Shown here: one piece after another, positions 1 to 10,900 of the stretch
How the letters are laid out: each line of letters opens with the position of its first letter
Position numbering within the stretch: the first letter of the stretch is position 1
Origin: Cryptomeria japonica
Taxonomy: Eukaryota; Streptophyta; Pinopsida; Cupressales; Cupressaceae
DNA: 64,000 nucleotides
Direction: 5' to 3'
NCBI RefSeq assembly: GCF_030272615.1
Contig: NC_081407.1
Coordinates: 379,771,179-379,835,178, forward strand
Program-made: the position numbers and the translations under genes
Notes under the pieces: generated by a model
What the model saw: only the letters and a program-made list of their open reading frames with translations
Database searches by the model: none
What the model was told of the DNA's origin: nothing

Positions 1-14
1 TCATAATCTAGAGT

Positions 15-2342
15 CTAAATTTCCTTCTGGTACTCCCCTTGAAGTTCAGGCTCAGCGGAAAAATACATCGAGTCTTCATGAAAAACTACATCCGATGTAA
101 TAAACATTCGTTGGGTTGGAGGATGATAGCATCGGTAACCCTTTTGATAAGCGGCATATCCTAGAAAGACACATCGCAATGCTCGAGGAGATAACTTATT
201 GCACTGATGCTTATGGAGGTGTACGAATGCTACACAACCAAAGATGTGAGGAGGTAAATTTGGGACGGCTGGAGCAACAATCGCCTCAGCGAGAGCCTTG
301 GAGGGTGTTTGGAAATCAATAGTGCTAGAGGGTACCCAGTTGATCAAATATGCTGCCGAGGTAAGTGCTTTGCCCCAATAGGACAACGGCATATGGGCTT
401 CTATCAATGAAGCACAGACAACCTCCAACAAGTGACGATTTTTCCTCTTGGCCACCCCATTCTGCTAAGGTGTATTGGAACAAATAGTTTGATGAATAGT
501 TCCATGTGCTTCCAGATACTGTTGAAGTTCAGAACTCAAATATTCGCCTTCATTGTCACTACGGAGAACCTGAACCTGTGTATTGTACTGAGTGTGAACC
601 ATGTTATAAAAATTTTTAAATAACAAGTTCACTTCACCTTTAGACTTCATCAAGCTTACCCAAGTCATACTAGTACAATCATCAATAAAAGTAACAAACC
701 AACGTGATCCACCCAAGGTAGTGACTTTGGATGGACCCCAAACATCAGAATGTATGATCATAAAAGGAACTGGACTTTTATTCAAAGTTAATGGAAACAA
801 AACACGATGGCTTTTTGCAAGTTTACAAACTTCACATCGGAAACTAGAAACATCAAATTTTGCAAATAAACTAGGAAATAATTTCTTCAGGTAACCAAAG
901 GAAGCATGCCCCGGATGTCGATGCCATAACCAAATTTTAGATTTCTACTTCTCTCCCTCAGAGCCATCCACCGTTAGAGCTTGACGCAGCTTGTCCGAAC
1001 TCTTTGACACCAAGTCCAAGTAATATAGCTTTCCTCGCCTAACACCACAACCAATCGTTTGCCTCGTTCGGATGTCCTTAAACACACAAAAATAAGGCCA
1101 AAAAATTACAACACAAAGTAAGGCAGTGGTGATTTGGGAAACTGACAACAAATTGTAATCCAAAGATGGAACGACTAAAACAAAATCTAGATTCAAAGTA
1201 TCAGTGAGAGGTAAGGGTCCTTCTCCAATAACTGGGGCCAAAGAGCCATTGGCAGTGGAAACAAATTTTTATGATGACAATTTAAGGGGTGAAACCTGTC
1301 TAGAATCAAATGTCATATGATCCGTAGCACTGGAATCAATTATCCATGCACTATTAGAAACAAGTGTAGACATATTTAAAACCTTACCACCATTACCTGT
1401 CACTGCTGCTGTCTTTGTTTCAACAACCGCAGCACTGGAGGTCTTCTTGGAATTCCTCTTCCATGAATCGCGGCTATGATCCCACCATTCTGGATACCCC
1501 ACAAGTTCAAAGCAATGACTTTTGGTATGACCAGTTTGATTGCAATGGGTGCATTTGTAGGTGGATTTATCGACACCATCAGTGGTTTTAGGCTGGCCTT
1601 GAGAAGGCCGATTCTGATTAGACCGGTATCGAGTCACCATGGTTGAAGCTTCAGTCTTTTTTGGTTCTTCAATCATTGTTGCACATCGAACAGATTCACG
1701 GCAGACCAATGCATAACATGCTTCTAATTCGAGAATAGGATCCTTCCTCAAAATTTCACCACGGACTTGTTCGAATTCACCATCTAATCCAGCAAGAAAA
1801 ATATGCACCTTTTGACACTGAACTGATTTTCGGTAAGATTCAACATCATTCTCACTCTCCATGATCACCTTATCATGATGATCCAACTCACCAAAAATCT
1901 CAGTTAATTCTCCATAATACACAGAGAGTGTTCTGCCATTCTGTTTGGCAAAGAAAGCCCTTTGATTCAAGACAAACACGTGCAATTCGTCTGCTCCATC
2001 ATAAAATGCTTTAGAAAGAGCTTTCCAAATATCTCAAGCGGTGGGTAAGCGAATGTATCGCTTCATAATTTCTGGGGACATAGACATCAACAGCCATCTC
2101 TTGACCTGTTGATTGTCTGCATACCCCTTCTCATACTTATCATCCTTCTCAGTTGGTGGCTATGAATTACCACGAATGAAAGAGAGTTTCTCCTTCTCAG
2201 CAATATGCATCTCCATGATTTGAGACCACAAATCATAGTTTGTTTCATCGAGTATAATCCCTACCTTGAACGATGAACCTTCAAATTGAATAATAATGGG
2301 AGCAGATTTGGTCCCAGATGTTTCCGAATCTGCATCGGCCAT
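15..2342 (-). pseudogene. copia gag-pol polyprotein (gag, protease, integrase), decayed
   Basis: The start is the ATG at 2342-2340 (MADADSETSG). Gag follows, with the copia motif FLAGLDGEFEQVRGEIL and a CCHC zinc knuckle (C-x2-C-x4-H-x4-C) at about 1553-1512. The protease active site is at about 1337 and reads D-S-S-A where the family has D-S-G/T-A. A GAG-pre-integrase HHCC finger lies at about 930-800 (WLWHRHPGHASFGYL, then CEVC). The integrase core covers 800-15, with the catalytic Asp in HSDVWGP and in RSDNEGEY. The expected catalytic Glu (family GVAERKN) is Lys here, at codon 449-447. In-frame stops occur near 2159, 2035, 1266, 942 and 459. Most fit CAG/CAA-to-TAG/TAA or CGA-to-TGA. Several missing functions make this clearly a pseudogene. 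Confidence 0.92.
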
Positions 2343-2378
2343 GGTTCAAAGAAGGGTACAAATGATTCAAGCTTCGAA

Positions 2379-2390
2379 GCTCTGATACCA
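2379..2390 (-). other. Primer-binding site, initiator-tRNA-Met type
   Basis: On the minus strand these 12 bases read TGGTATCAGAGC. This is the standard plant copia primer site complementary to the 3' end of initiator methionine tRNA. It lies three bases inside the LTR end, where it should be. Confidence 0.9.
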
Positions 2391-2393
2391 ACT

Positions 2394-2614
2394 TGAAATC
2401 AGAAATTGAGAAGAATAGTTTTTTTCATTCATCTATATTACAATGCGTCTACAGGTACATATACTGTCCTATAATCAAGCATGCAGGAACATTATCTATA
2501 GGATAGGAAAGAATCAAGCATACAACAACATTATCTACAGGATAGGAAAGAATCATCTACAAGATAGGAAAGAATCATAAGAGAAATGGGAAAGAATCAA
2601 TCCAAATCGCAACA
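2394..2614 (-). repeat. copia 5' LTR, about 221 bp
   Basis: The segment begins TG and ends CA on the plus strand and abuts the primer-binding site. It contains three to four imperfect short repeats with the core GGATAGGAAAGAATCA (2491-2600), typical of short copia LTR promoters. The outer boundary (2614) is inferred from the TGTTG start on the minus strand. The matching second LTR is outside the window, so it could not be confirmed. Confidence 0.7.
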
Positions 2615-3471
2615 ACTGGTATATTGGCATCTAGTATAATTTATAAACGATTGCTTGCTTTGATACCAATTTAATAAAAAAAATTAATCATATCATTTTT
2701 AATTTCAATTATTAATATTGTCACATGTATTTTATTCGCTAAACTACTTGTAAATATATTAAGCTAAATATTACATGCATATTTACTTTGTCAATTAATA
2801 TTACATTTAGGAAGGAGATCTGATCAATTAAATGGACTTGACCTGTCTAACTAATTTAAAAATATGAATTTTCAACGAAGAAATAATCAGAAGCTCCCCA
2901 ATCTACCATGTCAACAATCTTAACTGTCACCCACATTTATAAACTTAGAAGCAAATACACAAAAGAATCTAATCTACTACACAAGTGAAGCTAGTCTAGC
3001 AAATCACCTGCATCTCAATCTTGTTTATCATCATTTAGATATGGTTGACAAGATGCAAGAGGAGCCATAGCAAGTATGATAGATGGATCTATCGCTAGTT
3101 CCAAATAAGGACCATGCTCTAATGATGAATGTTTGTGTCACCAAGAACTAGAGTTAAATCTTTGAAAATCTTGAAGATATCTCATGATTAATCTTAACAA
3201 CTTCACAAATATCATCAAAATCATTATTATCCACACTATTATTATCAACATCATCATCCAAATTAATCACAATAGGAGATCACCTACACGAAGGATCAAA
3301 TAAGAAGAACAATTTTGCATACAAAATATAAATCTTTGATGAGGATGATTAGTATTAAGTGAAGGTGGGGAAAATGGGACCAGGTCAGCATTTGGTTGCT
3401 TAGGGAAGGAAACACTTTGGGAGGCAAGCTCACGAGCCTTGACATAACATCTTTCTCATTATTCTCTCACA
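2615..3471. other. No gene seen; AT-rich spacer
   Basis: The stretch is AT-rich with no ORF, RNA gene or clear repeat. A short run rich in ATCATCA/TTATTATC lies around 3205-3260. Confidence 0.6.
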
Positions 3472-4310
3472 CTACAATTTCTTGTTATGACTTAAAGCTT
3501 GTGTGAATGAAGGTTGGGGATCACTAAACATCAGGGTCTTTTCTTTCTTTGTAGAAGGAGTAATGGAAGAAACCTCACTAGGTTGAGAGACGCAAGATGT
3601 TGGGTGCTTCTCTCTTTGACCTTTATAATATTTAGGAGGTAGAGCTGCAACATATATAGAAGGAATAGGAGAGGTAGAAAGAAGTTTGTGTCTGGGATGC
3701 AAAGCCAAAATATACATATCCATAGGTGAAGAATCATTAGGCTTACTCAATGCTAGTATCCTTTCATATTTGAACTTTTAATAAGATAGGAAAAGGACAT
3801 CTTGATGAGGTTGCAAAGGTTGAGGTTTCTAAGGTTAAAAGAGATCAAGGATGAAGTTACACAATTGGCTAAGGGTATATAAAGACTATGATTGATCATT
3901 ATAGTGTCTCCATTGTGAGGAAACTTCAAACACTTATGAATGGTAGAAGTCATAGCTTTCATGTAATCAAGCCAAGGGTGTCCCAAATTCATATGGAATT
4001 GGTCTGAGGTAGGGATAATGAAAAAGGTAACATATAAGCACTTAGTACCAAATTCAATAGGAAGGGTGATTGAATCTATAGTTAGAAAAGTAAAAATCAT
4101 TTTGTACCTTAATCATAACATTAGATTTATCAAATGTATCCTAATACAATTGTTGTGTATATAGATCTTCTTTCATGATAAAATTCACCATGCATACCAA
4201 ATCAATGAGCAATCCTCATGAGAGATTTCCTTTGATCTTTGCAGTAATGTATAATGGTCCATTAGGTGCTTTAATGATATCTATTGAGTCAAAGGTGATC
4301 TGCAAGGATC
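3472..4310 (-). pseudogene. Ty3/gypsy retropepsin-region remnant
   Basis: Reading down from about 4310 on the minus strand there is a broken aspartic-protease segment: PLYITAKIKGN, a stop, then GLLIDLVCMVNFI. This matches the gypsy pattern (xLIDxGxxVNxI) but has L-V in place of the conserved Gly-Gly/Ser. Next come LGHPWLDYMKAMTSTIH and KFPHNG (3753-4100), the typical flap and C-terminal part of plant gypsy proteases. After a frame change there is a downstream spacer (3472-3750). Several stops and at least one frameshift separate the pieces. No LTRs could be assigned. Confidence 0.65.
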
Positions 4311-5330
4311 ACACGTAAGCTTAAGTTACTCAATCAAGGTTTTTTTTTTTCTCATTGATGTAGATCTTTGATCAATGCTTGATCTTTTTAGATGGCCCAT
4401 TTGAGGAGTGTTTTACAAATTTATGTCCTTATGTATATGAATTTCATTTTTTATATTTATGGGGATTTTAGGAGATGTTATTGGGCTTATTATCAATTAT
4501 GGAATAAATTTTAGTTTGATGGACCTTGGACTTAGAATCTTACATCTATGTTTTATTATATCAGATACACATATTTTTTTTAATCTATGAGATGGAATTT
4601 TCAGCTGGGTTTTTGTGAAGGAGATCTCACTTAACATGGTTTACCACTTTAAGGTCTTTGTAGAACATGGAATGTGATGTAACTTGTAGGTTTCTATATT
4701 TGTTATTGTGTTTCTTCTTGTCAAATAATTGCACCCTTGAGGAAATCCTAAAGACAATTCTCTTGTCAATTGACAACCATGGAAACAATTCAAGGTTGTG
4801 GGTTACCTATTAATGAAATTAATGTCTAGATAAGGGCTAGTTCCCTTGTTACTATCACCTAATACTAATGTAAACTATTTGTATTGCTAAGGAAAAGAGG
4901 TAGAAGCTACCAGAAATGAAAAACAAAAACTATGAGGTGATGACCAATATTTATTAATAGGCCTACACTTGTATTATCTCACACAAATATTTAATAACTC
5001 ACTTGTTCATGTTTAGCTTTAGTGTTTAACACATTTATTTATCAATTTGATATAGAGGGGCTTATTTTTATTAGTTATATAAGATAGAATATATGATGTT
5101 CTTCATAGTTAATAGATGTACAATAACACAAATTGTAATCTACATAAAACATGTTTATTTTTAATGGTGCTAATTCTAAGAAATATATTTGAGGGTTTAT
5201 AGTGTGAAATTGTAGCATTGTAAATTGTACACGTTTATTAGTGTGTCCAATTTCACACTCTCAAATAATGAATACATGGCAACATTGATATTTTTCGATC
5301 AAAGAGGAATTTTGCCTCTTTGCAGTCAAA
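4311..5330. other. No gene seen
   Basis: AT-rich sequence with poly-T runs (4340, 4575) and no supported ORF. It may contain the 5' part of the gypsy remnant to its left, decayed beyond recognition. Confidence 0.5.
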
Positions 5331-5955
5331 ATGAATGAACTCTATGAGGGGTTTAATAAGCATGAACCTTCTTTTCATTGGTTTTTGGGACAATTTGAGG
5401 TAGTTAAAAAGAAAATTAATAGACTTAAAGATATTGCTAATGTTGATGTCAAATCCTCAAGTTGGGCTACCAATGAGAGAAACAATGGGCTTGGATGGTG
5501 GTGGGAAATTTTGTTTCTATGATTGAAAAGTGGGAAGCACTAGACAATTTTGTGAAGGAGATCAAGGAGAAAGTTGCCAAATCAAGAACACGAAGGATTT
5601 GGCAAAGGTAGTGGAGGCATTGTAGGAAAATTAAGAATCTATGAAGAGGAAAATGGAGAGTATGTTTTCTTAGAATGAGGAGACGATTGAGAGGAAATCA
5701 GTTTCTCTTCAGGATATTCAAGATAAAATTGTGAGGAGACATGCCGAGAAAAGGAGACATTTGGAGTCTTCCACTACTACGGGGCTTCAAGTGTTTGTGT
5801 CTAAACTAAAAGCCACATCTGACTCCTCAACCATTTCCTTAGGGAAAGGTTCAAATAGAAAGGTCTACTTTTTGGAGAAAGCCAAAGATATTTGTCATGA
5901 TAGAAATTTGGTGTTCTCTCCCACTAGGCAAGTCATTGGTTCATGCTTTCAATGA
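5331..5955 (+). pseudogene. Unrecognised ORF fragments
   Basis: Two short ORFs (5331-5522, 63 codons; 5731-5955, 74 codons) lie on the same strand. The DNA between them still encodes lysine/glutamate-rich, coiled-coil-like stretches in another frame (for example EALDNFVKEIKEKVAKS near 5536-5590). The pieces may be one broken gene or a mobile-element protein. I recognise no family and assign no function. Confidence 0.25.
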
Positions 5956-6722
5956 GAGAGTGTCTTGTTTTGTTTAGTCTATGTGTCTAGTTGTTTTGTT
6001 TTCTAGGTTTTACCAATGGTGGTTGAAGCCTACTACTAGGTTCAACTCTGTTTAGGCAATAAGCTTTATATCTTGGGTCCTCACGCCTCCTAAGCCCTTG
6101 GTTTTTGTCGCTAGCTTCTTGCAGTTATGTAAAGTTTTGAGCCTCTCCTAGTTTAACATATTCAAAACATTATTATTTTCTACTTCATCTCATTTTATTT
6201 AAATGAATTGTCAAGATTGTAGATTTCTTTTCAATTAATATTTTTTCATTCAATACAATCATCAAAGTTTTGGTTACTTATTATACCTCAGCTCATTCAT
6301 CTATGGTTTTTTTCCTTCAAACAATGAAAAGAACAAATCAATGCAAATTAGATGGAAACATTTATGGAAGTCAAGAAAGTTGACAGTGTAAATCTATTGT
6401 GGTAAAATATATAAAAGAATATGCAATATGCTTTATTATACAATCTTACAGTGCATGTATAAATAATCAGATCTTTCAATTTTTATTTTTATTGTATATT
6501 AAAATTCAAATGTCACAATAGATATCTATGACTAAATGAAACTTAAATCTTTTAAAATTGATAGAATTTCAAAATGAAATATAATATAATTAGATAAAGT
6601 CAGAAAAATTATCAAACAATTTCTAGAATTCATTTTAAAAATTATAACATGCTAGCATTAAAGCTATGAATCCAAGTATATATAGAATTATGTAAAAGTA
6701 AAATGAGCCCAATTATATAACT
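5956..6722. other. No gene seen
   Basis: T-rich then AT-rich sequence without a supported ORF. Confidence 0.5.
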
Positions 6723-7123
6723 TAACAAATTCTAAATTAATTAACATTCAAAGAGATCATCACGCCACTGTTTTCCACGGCGACGACTGACTTTGCAAAT
6801 GCGTTCAAATTAACTTGTCTCCCAAGGAGCGTGTGTCTGAACCCTTTGAAATGCAACACAGGAGACGCAAATTTTGACCCTTAATTTAGTTCTGCCTTTA
6901 CAGTTGAGTGGCCATTGAATTTAATGGCCTCTCGGAAGTGAGACTGTTTCTTCAGACGACTTTCCAACTTATAAGTTCTCTTGAAAACATATTAGCCGCA
7001 CAGGGGTTTTAGAGATGGAAAAAGCATTCGTAAGTCTTTTTTTTGCAGTTACTTTGTTTATTCACCTGAAGAGTAATTGTGCTCCAGTCGAGGCTGGAGA
7101 TACTCTTTCGTTGGGCGCTTCGC
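6723..7123 (+). repeat. Upstream copy of a tandem duplication of the kinase promoter and 5' coding end
   Basis: The segment matches 7266-7620 almost base for base from TAACAAATTC to the codons after LSLGAS. This copy has about 46 bases (near 6812-6856) that are absent from the downstream copy. The two copies are separated by 142 bp of unrelated sequence. Confidence 0.93.
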
Positions 7124-7203
7124 ATTATGATACACTCTGCAATATGCACAAAACAATGAATTACTCAGTATTGATTATGAATAATCATGTTTGTAAATTG
7201 TAA
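7015..7203 (+). pseudogene. Truncated 5' fragment of the lectin receptor kinase
   Basis: The ORF has 62 codons. The first 36 or so equal the start of the intact kinase at 7512 (MEKAFVSLFF here, MEKSFVSLFF there), including the whole signal peptide. The homology then ends and unrelated sequence runs to a stop. It could yield a short secreted peptide if expressed, because it keeps its own copy of the promoter-proximal region. It is most simply a by-product of the local tandem duplication. Confidence 0.8.
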
Positions 7204-7265
7204 GTATATAAAAGAGTGGTTTTAAGAAAATTACGTTACTGGCCTCTAAATTAAAAGAGTGGGAC

Positions 7266-7620
7266 TAACAAATTCTAAATTAATTAACATTCAAAGAGAT
7301 CATCACGCCACTGTTTTCCACGGCGACGACTGACTTTGCAAATGCTTCAAATTACAGGAGACGCAAATTTTGACCCTCAATTTAGTTCTGCCTTTTACAG
7401 TTGAGTGGCCATTGAATTTAATGGCCTCTTGGAAGTGAGACTGTTTCTTCAGACGACTTTCCAGCTTATAAGTTCTCTTGAAAACATATTAGCCGCATAG
7501 GGGCTTTAGAGATGGAAAAATCATTCGTAAGTCTTTTTTTTGCAGTTACTTTGTTTATTCACCTGAAGAGTAATTGTGCCCCAGTCGAGGCTGGAGATAC
7601 TCTTTCGTTGGGCGCCTCGC
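7266..7620 (+). repeat. Downstream copy of the tandem duplication (part of the intact kinase gene)
   Basis: This is the second copy of the repeat at 6723-7123. It carries the ATG of the intact gene at 7512 and lacks about 46 bases of the upstream leader. Confidence 0.93.
7467..7472 (+). promoter_or_regulatory. Possible TATA element of the receptor kinase
   Basis: TATAAG lies 40 bases before the ATG at 7512 and is conserved in the duplicate copy near 6970. If used, the 5' leader would be very short. A more distal promoter is equally possible. Confidence 0.25.
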
Positions 7621-9884
7621 TTATTGGAAATCGAACAATTATTTCAAAGAATGGCACATTTGAACTGGGATTCTTCAGCCCAAACGGAAGCAACTGGTAT
7701 ATCGGGATCTGGTATGCCAAAATACCAGAGAAGACGTATGTTTGGGTGGCCAACAGGGAGACTCCCGCCAGAAACCGTTCTGGAGTTTTGAAGCTGTCAA
7801 AAGAAGGTAATCTGGTACTGTTCGATGCAGAGGGTGCTTCTATTTGGTCAGTCAACACAACATACAAGGCCTCCCGAGCTGTGATATTGGATTCTGGTAA
7901 TTTTTTAATGCTGAGCAATGACAATAAATCTGACACTGTTTGGCAGAGTTTCGACAATCCTGTAGATACCTGGTTGGAAGGAATGGTGTTCGGTGGACAG
8001 CAAAAGCTAATCTCTTGGAAAAATTCATTTGATCCTGCTCCTGGGCTTTTTTCTTTACAGGCGGATCCGTCTGACGCCAAACAATTGGTGCTGACATGGA
8101 ACAACTCTGTACAGTATTGGAAGAGCGGGACTTGGGATGGCAAAATTTACAGTGGAGTTCCAGAAGTTGCAGACAAACGTTTCACAAATTACAGCGTTGA
8201 AAGTAATAGCTCAGGTTTGTTTGCAAGTTATACGTTGATTCCTCCCTTCTATGCAGTCCTACGTCTTGTGGTGACTAAGTTCGGACAAGTGCGAGTGTAT
8301 GCATTCGACGGCAGTAATTGGGAAATGTTATGGTCGGTACCCAGAGATGGATGCGCCGTTTACGGTCCCTGTGGCGCATACGGAACCTGCGACTCCAGAA
8401 ATCTTCAGCTCTGCAGCTGCGGGGAAGGCTTCAGACCCTCAGACAATCGCGCCTGGCTTTCGCAAGATTGGCCGTCCAGTGGCTGTGTTCGGCAGAGCCC
8501 ATTAAAATGCGATGCCATAAATGGTAGCGCTGACCGATTCATCGATCTTGGTGTAACGGTGCCTGATGATTATGCTTCCACATACCCTGCATCCACAAAG
8601 AAAGATTGCCAGAAAGCCTGCCTCCGCAACTGCTCGTGCACCGCTTTCAGTTTCAATCCGCCTTCAGAGCCCTGCCAAATCTGGTCCGGAGATTTGCTAA
8701 ACATGCGCAACTCTACTCCGTCTCAAAGCAATTCAAATGTCTTCATTCGGGTAGGTGCCTCTCAACTTTCTAGGAAACGCAAAACCACAATTCCTCTGGG
8801 CGTAGTGCTTGGTATTGTTGGTTCACTCACCGTTGCTCTGAGCATCTCTTCAATTTTAATTTGGCGGAGGTATCATCTGCGGTCAACAGAGAGCCGTGCA
8901 GACTCCTCGCACTCTTTTCTCACAATGTTTAGTTACAAGCAGTTGAAAACTGCAACAAGAAATTTCAGGTCTAAGTTGGGGAGCGGAGGATTTGGGTCCG
9001 TGTACAAAGGATCTCTACCAGACGGTACGCTTGTGGCCGTAAAAAAAATGCAGGGGTCAAGACAAAATGAGAAGCAATTCCGAGCGGAAATCAGTTCTCT
9101 TGGAAACATACAGCATGTCAATTTGGTCAGGCTTCAAGGGTTTTGTGCAGAAGGATCGAGGCGGTTACTGGTTTATGATTACATGCCCAACGGCTCTCTA
9201 AATTCCTTACTGTTCGCCAATAATTCCAAAAATAAACGGGAAGTACTCAACTGGAAGACCCGGCTTGAGATCGCACTAGGCATTGCAAGAGGGTTACTTT
9301 ATCTCCACGATGAATGTAGGGATTGCATCATTCACGGTGATGTTAAGCCCGAAAACATTCTGCTAGACAGTAATTTGTCACCAAAGTTAGCCGACTTTGG
9401 ATTGGCAAAGCTCGTGGGTAGAGATCTGAGCCGCGTTCTCACCACTACGAGAGGAACGAGAGGATACTTGGCTCCAGAGTGGATCTCCGGTCTTCCCATC
9501 ACTCCCAAGGTTGACGTCTACAGTTTTGGTATGACACTCTTGGAAATCATTTCGGGGCGAAGAAATATAGAGTTAACCATGCGAGATTCAAGTAAGTTGT
9601 ACTTTCCTTCATGGGCTGCAACTCAAGTTCACCAGGGGAACTTGATCAGTATTGTTGAGGAGGGTGTTGCAGAGGCGGCAGACATGGAAGAGGTGAGAAG
9701 AGCATGTGTTGTAGCGTTGTTGTGCATTCAACAGGACGAGGAAGTGAGGCCAAGCATGAGGCAAGTGGTGCAGATGCTGGAAGGGAAGATGGAGCTTCAA
9801 ACTCCGCAGATTCCGAGCTCTGCGCTGAGGCCAGCACACCGAAGCAACACAAGCAGTTATAGCGATGGCTATGGTACTAGTTAG
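7512..9884 (+). CDS. G-type lectin S-receptor-like serine/threonine kinase (SD2/At2g19130-like)
   Basis: An intact, intronless gene of 790 codons, a normal length for the family. These are plasma-membrane receptor kinases whose ligand is usually unknown. Domains in order: signal peptide (about 1-27); bulb-type mannose-lectin domain (about 28-150, with WVANRETP); S-locus glycoprotein and EGF-like region (about 200-333, with DGCAVYGPCGAYGTC); PAN/apple domain with six-cysteine pattern (about 333-413); membrane helix (about 426-450) followed by basic WRRYHLR; kinase (about 484-755). Kinase landmarks are the glycine loop GSGGFGSVYKG (490-500), Lys511 (VAVKK), Glu526, HGD 608-610, DFG 628-630 and APEW 654-657. 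HGD instead of HRD makes it a non-RD kinase. The start is supported by the signal peptide. Function beyond receptor signalling, possibly in defence, cannot be read from sequence. Confidence 0.96.
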   Translation: MEKSFVSLFFAVTLFIHLKSNCAPVEAGDTLSLGASLIGNRTIISKNGTFELGFFSPNGSNWYIGIWYAKIPEKTYVWVANRETPARNRSGVLKLSKEGNLVLFDAEGASIWSVNTTYKASRAVILDSGNFLMLSNDNKSDTVWQSFDNPVDTWLEGMVFGGQQKLISWKNSFDPAPGLFSLQADPSDAKQLVLTWNNSVQYWKSGTWDGKIYSGVPEVADKRFTNYSVESNSSGLFASYTLIPPFYAVLRLVVTKFGQVRVYAFDGSNWEMLWSVPRDGCAVYGPCGAYGTCDSRNLQLCSCGEGFRPSDNRAWLSQDWPSSGCVRQSPLKCDAINGSADRFIDLGVTVPDDYASTYPASTKKDCQKACLRNCSCTAFSFNPPSEPCQIWSGDLLNMRNSTPSQSNSNVFIRVGASQLSRKRKTTIPLGVVLGIVGSLTVALSISSILIWRRYHLRSTESRADSSHSFLTMFSYKQLKTATRNFRSKLGSGGFGSVYKGSLPDGTLVAVKKMQGSRQNEKQFRAEISSLGNIQHVNLVRLQGFCAEGSRRLLVYDYMPNGSLNSLLFANNSKNKREVLNWKTRLEIALGIARGLLYLHDECRDCIIHGDVKPENILLDSNLSPKLADFGLAKLVGRDLSRVLTTTRGTRGYLAPEWISGLPITPKVDVYSFGMTLLEIISGRRNIELTMRDSSKLYFPSWAATQVHQGNLISIVEEGVAEAADMEEVRRACVVALLCIQQDEEVRPSMRQVVQMLEGKMELQTPQIPSSALRPAHRSNTSSYSDGYGTS

Positions 9885-9970
9885 AATAATGTAATTAGAA
9901 TAATGCATTCTAGAATGCAGAGGCGGATTATTGAGCTTTAGCGTTAGTGAACTATACCCTGTATACCTAA

Positions 9971-10020
9971 TTCAATAAATTTATGTACGCGAGTATTCAA
10001 TAAATTTATGGACGCGAGTT
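9971..10020 (+). repeat. Two tandem 25-bp units each with an AATAAA signal, 3' of the kinase
   Basis: TTCAATAAATTTATG followed by ACGCGAGT occurs twice in a row (9971-9995 and 9996-10020). Each unit carries a canonical AATAAA (9974, 9999), 90-115 bases after the kinase stop. They are the likely polyadenylation signals of that gene. Confidence 0.7.
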
Positions 10021-10031
10021 TGAGAGTATTC

Positions 10032-10076
10032 CCCATTCGGTACCTTATCCCAAAAACAAGGCTAGCCATACACAAA
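10032..10076 (+). repeat. 45-bp direct repeat, copy 1
   Basis: This resembles 10856-10900 closely, sharing the core CCTTATCCCAAAAACAAGG and the flank TATACACAAA. The copies bracket about 780 bp that includes the unrecognised fragment at 10426-10860. Confidence 0.8.
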
Positions 10077-10425
10077 TATTCACACATGCAAACATTTTTT
10101 CAGTATGTGAGATCATGTATAATAAATTGATGTAATTGTTTTGACCTTAGTTAATAATCCGGCTTCTACCATAACTTCACTTTTATAGAAATGTCATGAA
10201 ATTGAATTTTTGGTATTTATAAATATTTATATCGAGAGTAATCTCCCTTAGCATTCTTAAGGGTAATGTTATTTGTAACATCCTCACTTTAATATTCAAT
10301 ATTACTAATCATTAAAAGAAATTCTATTCTACAATTAGAAAAATAACTTATTATGAAAATAAACAATATTCTTATTATTAAAATAATGGATGAAATGTTA
10401 ATACAATTTATTGTCATGTGCTTAA

Positions 10426-10860
10426 TCCAAGTTAGCACTTTAAGTTTACATCAAGTGGCTTATCATGCCAATTACTTTGTATACATAGTAATGCACTAAA
10501 AATAGAAATACAAAGTTCTCCTCCAAGAATCTCTGCAATATTAAGGGGACGAGAGCATGGCTGAGGCACTATACCACCCAACCATGAAGCAACTTGCTTC
10601 CTTGGAGCTTTTGCTATCTCAAACAACTGCTGACCCTACTCAAAAAGCCTAGCAACTTGGAAAAACCATAGCAGGGAAGAACACTCAATGTAACCCGATA
10701 TGTCATGTGCATACTACCATGAAATGCATACAAGATGTGGCAAAGATTTAATAATAAATTTGCTAAACAAAAAACATCTATTTCAATGTCATGGCTTTGG
10801 CCAAAGCACTTATAAGTGGGATTTTCCTATAAAGAGCATCATCCATCTGTAATTCCACAT
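10426..10860 (-). pseudogene. Unrecognised gene fragment
   Basis: On the minus strand, 10626-10432 encodes a protein-like stretch containing FEIAKAPRKQVASWLGG and RPLNIAEILGGEL. Further upstream on the same strand (about 10855-10780) is another plausible coding piece, MDDALYRKIPLISALAKAM. Stops and probable intron sequence separate them. The composition looks like real coding DNA rather than random ORF, but I do not recognise the family. It may be the relic of a host gene. Confidence 0.35.
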
Positions 10861-10900
10861 TCGACACCTTATCCCAAAAACAAGGTTAGTTATACACAAA
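10856..10900 (+). repeat. 45-bp direct repeat, copy 2
   Basis: This is the partner of 10032-10076, differing at a few positions. Confidence 0.8.

Larger units (their letters stand above)
1..2614 (-). mobile_element. Ty1/copia LTR retrotransposon, 5' part, truncated by window edge
   Basis: Reading the minus strand, the order is LTR (2614-2394), a primer-binding site (2390-2379), gag, protease and integrase. That order (integrase before reverse transcriptase) defines Ty1/copia. The reverse transcriptase, RNase H and 3' LTR would lie left of position 1 and are not visible. The coding part stays in a single frame from 2342 to 15, interrupted only by stop codons, so decay has been by point mutation rather than rearrangement. 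The element cannot be autonomous because of the stops and lost catalytic residues. Confidence 0.93.

Noticed and set aside
7559-8143. 194-codon ORF on the minus strand within the receptor kinase
   Set aside because: It is the complement of well-supported lectin-domain coding sequence and has no family motif of its own.
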